64,000 nt of DNA from an uncultured bacterium (GTDB taxonomy: Bacteria > Elusimicrobiota > Elusimicrobia > Elusimicrobiales > Elusimicrobiaceae). Numbering within the stretch: the stretch's first letter is position 1; each line of letters opens with the position of its first letter. Below are positions 62,364 through 64,000 of the stretch, piece by piece. Location of the stretch: NCBI GenBank assembly GCA_949294095.1, contig CASFFZ010000003.1, positions 23,874 to 87,873 of the forward strand, read 5' to 3'. Made by a program: the position numbers and the translations under genes. Under the pieces are notes generated by a model. The model ran no database searches. It was not told the origin of the DNA and saw only the letters and a list, made by a program, of their open reading frames with translations.

Positions 62364-62369
62364 TATAAT
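62364..62369 (+). promoter_or_regulatory. Extended -10 element, leaderless start of the MerR-like gene
   Basis: TGA-TATAAT is followed by ACATGT... six bases in all (62370-62375) before ATG at 62376. No ribosome site. Confidence 0.6.
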
Positions 62370-62375
62370 ACATGT

Positions 62376-62717
62376 ATGGGATTGGAAGAAATTGAGGAGA
62401 AGGATTATTTCTCCATCGGCGACGTAAAACGCATTACCGGGGTGCCGGAGTATTCCATACGCTACTGGGAGGCTGAATTCGGCCTCATTCGCCCCATCCG
62501 CCTGGAAAGCGGCCACCGCCGCTACACCAAAGAAGACGTCTATACCATTCTCAAAATTAAAGATTTAATCTATAAACACAAGCTCACGCTGGAAGGCGCC
62601 AAAAAGCAGCTCTCCAAATATCAATTCTCGGCGGCAGGCCGCGGCGAAAAGCCCCGCACGGACATCAAACTTCTGACGGAAATTAAAGAAACGCTGGAAG
62701 ATTTGCTAAAAGAATGA
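62376..62717 (+). CDS. MerR-family transcriptional regulator
   Basis: A 113-residue regulator. The winged helix is YFSIGDVKRITGVPEYSIRY, WEAEFGLIRPIRLESGHRRY and the wing helix TKEDVYTILKIKDLIY; a short C-terminal helix (LLTEIKETLEDLLKE) replaces any effector domain. It resembles the short MerR proteins often found after ihfA or beside tRNA-Pro genes. No metal-binding cysteines are seen. Target unknown. Confidence 0.88.
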   Translation: MGLEEIEEKDYFSIGDVKRITGVPEYSIRYWEAEFGLIRPIRLESGHRRYTKEDVYTILKIKDLIYKHKLTLEGAKKQLSKYQFSAAGRGEKPRTDIKLLTEIKETLEDLLKE

Positions 62718-62754
62718 TAAAATATATGTGTAGCCGGTAAACGGCTCATATTTT

Positions 62755-62829
62755 CGGGGAGTGGCTCAGAGGTAGAGCGCTCGCTTGGGGTGCGAGAGAT
62801 CGCGGGTTCGATTCCCGCCTTCCCGACCA
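62755..62829 (+). tRNA. tRNA-Pro (anticodon GGG)
   Basis: Acceptor CGGGGAG pairs with CTTCCCG (one G-U). Anticodon stem CTCGC/GCGAG encloses TTGGGGT, anticodon GGG at 62787-62789. T arm GGGTTCGATTCCC. 3' CCA encoded. Confidence 0.95.
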
Positions 62830-62844
62830 TTTACAACTATTTAT

Positions 62845-62920
62845 CGGGGCGTAGCGCAGATGGTAGCGCGCACGGTTCGGGACCGTGAGGTCGTGGGTTC
62901 GAATCCCGCCGCCCCGACCA
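62845..62920 (+). tRNA. tRNA-Pro (anticodon CGG)
   Basis: Acceptor CGGGGCG pairs with CGCCCCG. Anticodon stem CACGG/CCGTG encloses TTCGGGA, anticodon CGG at 62878-62880. T arm GGGTTCGAATCCC. 3' CCA encoded. Fifteen bases after the first tRNA-Pro, so probably co-transcribed. Confidence 0.96.
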
Positions 62921-62923
62921 TTT

Positions 62924-62955
62924 AAAAAGACACCTTTTGCAAGGTGTCTTTTTTG
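62924..62955 (+). terminator. Terminator of the tRNA-Pro pair
   Basis: AAAAAGACACCTT TTGC AAGGTGTCTTTTTT. Confidence 0.92.
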
Positions 62956-63035
62956 TTGCCTTTACGCCGTGGGTTCCGTCGGAAGATTGCCGCCATTTTT
63001 ATACATTGCCGTCCTAGATACCTTTTAGAGATAAA

Positions 63036-63064
63036 GAAAAAAGGCCCAGTTAGGGCCTTTTTCT
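63036..63064. terminator. Second hairpin terminator downstream of the tRNAs
   Basis: AAAAAGGCCC AGTTA GGGCCTTTTT, symmetric and usable on both strands. Between it and the tRNA terminator nothing else is recognisable. Confidence 0.8.
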
Positions 63065-63145
63065 CTAGCCGCCAAATAGCGAGGATCGCAACTAACTCAT
63101 TCTTTATACTTAAAAACTTTTTACCCTCCCTTTCATACATTAAGC

Positions 63146-63151
63146 TATAAT
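63146..63151 (+). promoter_or_regulatory. -10 element of the AT-rich terminal gene
   Basis: TATAAT lies nine bases before ATG at 63161; no Shine-Dalgarno sequence is visible. Confidence 0.45.
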
Positions 63152-63160
63152 AGTCGTAAG

Positions 63161-64000
63161 ATGACTAGGGGAAAAAAGAATATACAAGAAGAATCGTGTT
63201 TCGAAGGGGAAAAGGAAGAAGCCTTAGGAGATCTTTGGAATTGGCTAGATATTCCCACAGAGGAGTTGCCTCATAGTATTAACTATATTGCGGAAAATGC
63301 CTTGCCGCTGCCTCGGTCCAAAAAAGCTTCAAGTCAACAATCACATAAGATTTCACAAGTATATCCTCGCTGGCCTGTAGATATACGCTTTTTATTAACC
63401 ACTACGCATACCCCTAATAAAGAAAATTCCCAGCTTAACTCATTTTGCATTTTAATGAGAGGATATCCCAATATCCTACAAATTGATGAAGTATCCCCAT
63501 GGAAAAGCGGCGTGGAGGGATATGTTAGTGCATCTTTAGAAGATGGGCCATCGGTGGATTTTCTAGCCCCTTTATTTTATCGGGAAGCAAATAACTATCA
63601 TATAAATATTGGGGTTACTGTCTATCTGAGCGCGCTAGCCTTGGAGATACAGCCTGCAGAGGAAGAAGTATTAACGTTCTCTGAAGGTGAACTATATGAA
63701 ATGGAATTAAAAGATTTTTTGCAAAAAAACCCAGGCAAGACAAAAAAAGATTTCCCTTATGTCACGGTATCTACAAAACACATGACTGCGTTTCTCCCTG
63801 CAGGGATAACCTCTCTCTACCAATATAGAGCCAAAATTCTGAAAATATTACCGATGGATCCTTTTGAAGATATAGAAATGTTCAACTTGTTAGTATTATT
63901 AACAGGAGAAACCCCCAAAAACTCATTAACAGTCCATTTGTATGTTAAGAAAAGTGACGTCCATAAATATACTCCCAAAGAAGGTGATTTTATAGAGGGA
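63161..64000 (+). CDS. Protein of unknown function (partial, 3' end off window), AT-rich
   Basis: ATG at 63161 opens 280 codons without a stop to the window edge. The protein starts MTRGKKNIQEESCFEGEKEE, has no signal peptide or membrane helix, and is mixed alpha/beta (PVDIRFLLTTTHTPNKENS, YHINIGVTVYLSALALEI, KKDFPYVTVSTKHMTAFLP). I recognise no family. Base composition (about 39% G+C by eye) and codon use (many TTA, ATA, AGA, CTA) differ sharply from the rest of the window, which is about 53% G+C. Position just after two tRNA genes suggests recent acquisition. Confidence 0.7.
   Translation, partial: MTRGKKNIQEESCFEGEKEEALGDLWNWLDIPTEELPHSINYIAENALPLPRSKKASSQQSHKISQVYPRWPVDIRFLLTTTHTPNKENSQLNSFCILMRGYPNILQIDEVSPWKSGVEGYVSASLEDGPSVDFLAPLFYREANNYHINIGVTVYLSALALEIQPAEEEVLTFSEGELYEMELKDFLQKNPGKTKKDFPYVTVSTKHMTAFLPAGITSLYQYRAKILKILPMDPFEDIEMFNLLVLLTGETPKNSLTVHLYVKKSDVHKYTPKEGDFIEG

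Noticed and set aside
62621..62830. Minus-strand open frame starting MVGKAGIEPAISRTPSE
   Set aside because: False translation of tRNA-Pro, a common annotation artefact.
62922..63140. Minus-strand 72-codon open frame between the tRNAs and the terminal gene
   Set aside because: It runs through two strong terminator hairpins, has no ribosome site and no family likeness.

Overview
The window is a bacterial chromosome segment of roughly 52-54% G+C by eye, dense with short operons on both strands. Gene content points to Elusimicrobiota, most likely a gut Elusimicrobium-like anaerobe. Supporting traits are a cluster of type IV pilin-like genes, fermentative metabolism (AdhE, a second iron-type alcohol dehydrogenase, ATP-dependent PEP carboxykinase, Rex), a Gram-negative envelope (lipoprotein, a putative outer-membrane barrel, an alpha-2-macroglobulin-like protein), and large secreted proteins with no recognisable family. 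The lineage is inferred from gene content alone.

Layout. 1-5310 (minus strand) is a surface-polysaccharide operon: a CDP-glucose route to a CDP-deoxysugar, a flavoprotein, and a fused Fe-S/F420-beta/pyruvyl-transferase-like protein cut by the window edge. 5550-9887 holds a thioredoxin, CinA, an alcohol dehydrogenase and an NhaC-type antiporter, followed by tRNA-Arg(CCG). 10087-18481 carries a putative OMP, a pirin-like protein, a Sel1-repeat protein, an SPL-type radical SAM protein, a PTS IIBC permease with a beta-carbonic anhydrase, a SWIB protein, PckA and an aminotransferase. 18580-26382 has a 963-residue secreted protein, an Mrp/NBP35 ATPase, a DUF2157/DUF4401/GDYXXLXY membrane operon and two paralogous alpha/beta hydrolases.

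26475-34520 begins with tRNA-Ser(CGA), whose 3' end and terminator are duplicated nearby. It continues with fmt, a PASTA protein, rpe, the rpsP-khpA-trmD-rplS cluster (without rimM), a secreted unknown, rnhB, yraN and a purine nucleoside phosphorylase. 34573-43229 contains a flippase, a lipoprotein, a WecA/MraY-type transferase, a second flavoprotein, a NadD-YqeK fusion, a LytR_C protein, RsfS with a histone-H1-like tail, and argS. 43330-50366 is the alpha-2-macroglobulin-like giant and a GT8 glycosyltransferase. 50553-55072 is an amino-sugar operon: an IIA-HPr-EI fusion, nagB and nagA. 55152-62230 has three pilins, GMP reductase, an FKBP isomerase and the divergent rex/adhE pair. The window closes with a MerR-like regulator, two tRNA-Pro genes and an AT-rich partial gene that looks acquired.

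How it fits together. The IIA-HPr-EI fusion can supply phosphate to the unlinked IIBC permease, which has no IIA of its own, and NagA/NagB then feed fructose-6-phosphate to fermentation. Rex probably links the NADH/NAD+ ratio to AdhE through two near-identical palindromes placed on the two divergent promoters. Scattered flippase, WecA-like, GT8 and CDP-sugar genes build a surface glycan. Two signals stand out as least expected. First, a repeated start architecture, (TGn)TATAAT followed 6-7 nt later by ATG with no Shine-Dalgarno sequence, occurs at eight genes and suggests frequent leaderless transcripts. Second, a Rex with an altered DNA-binding region sits next to palindromes unlike the canonical Rex operator.
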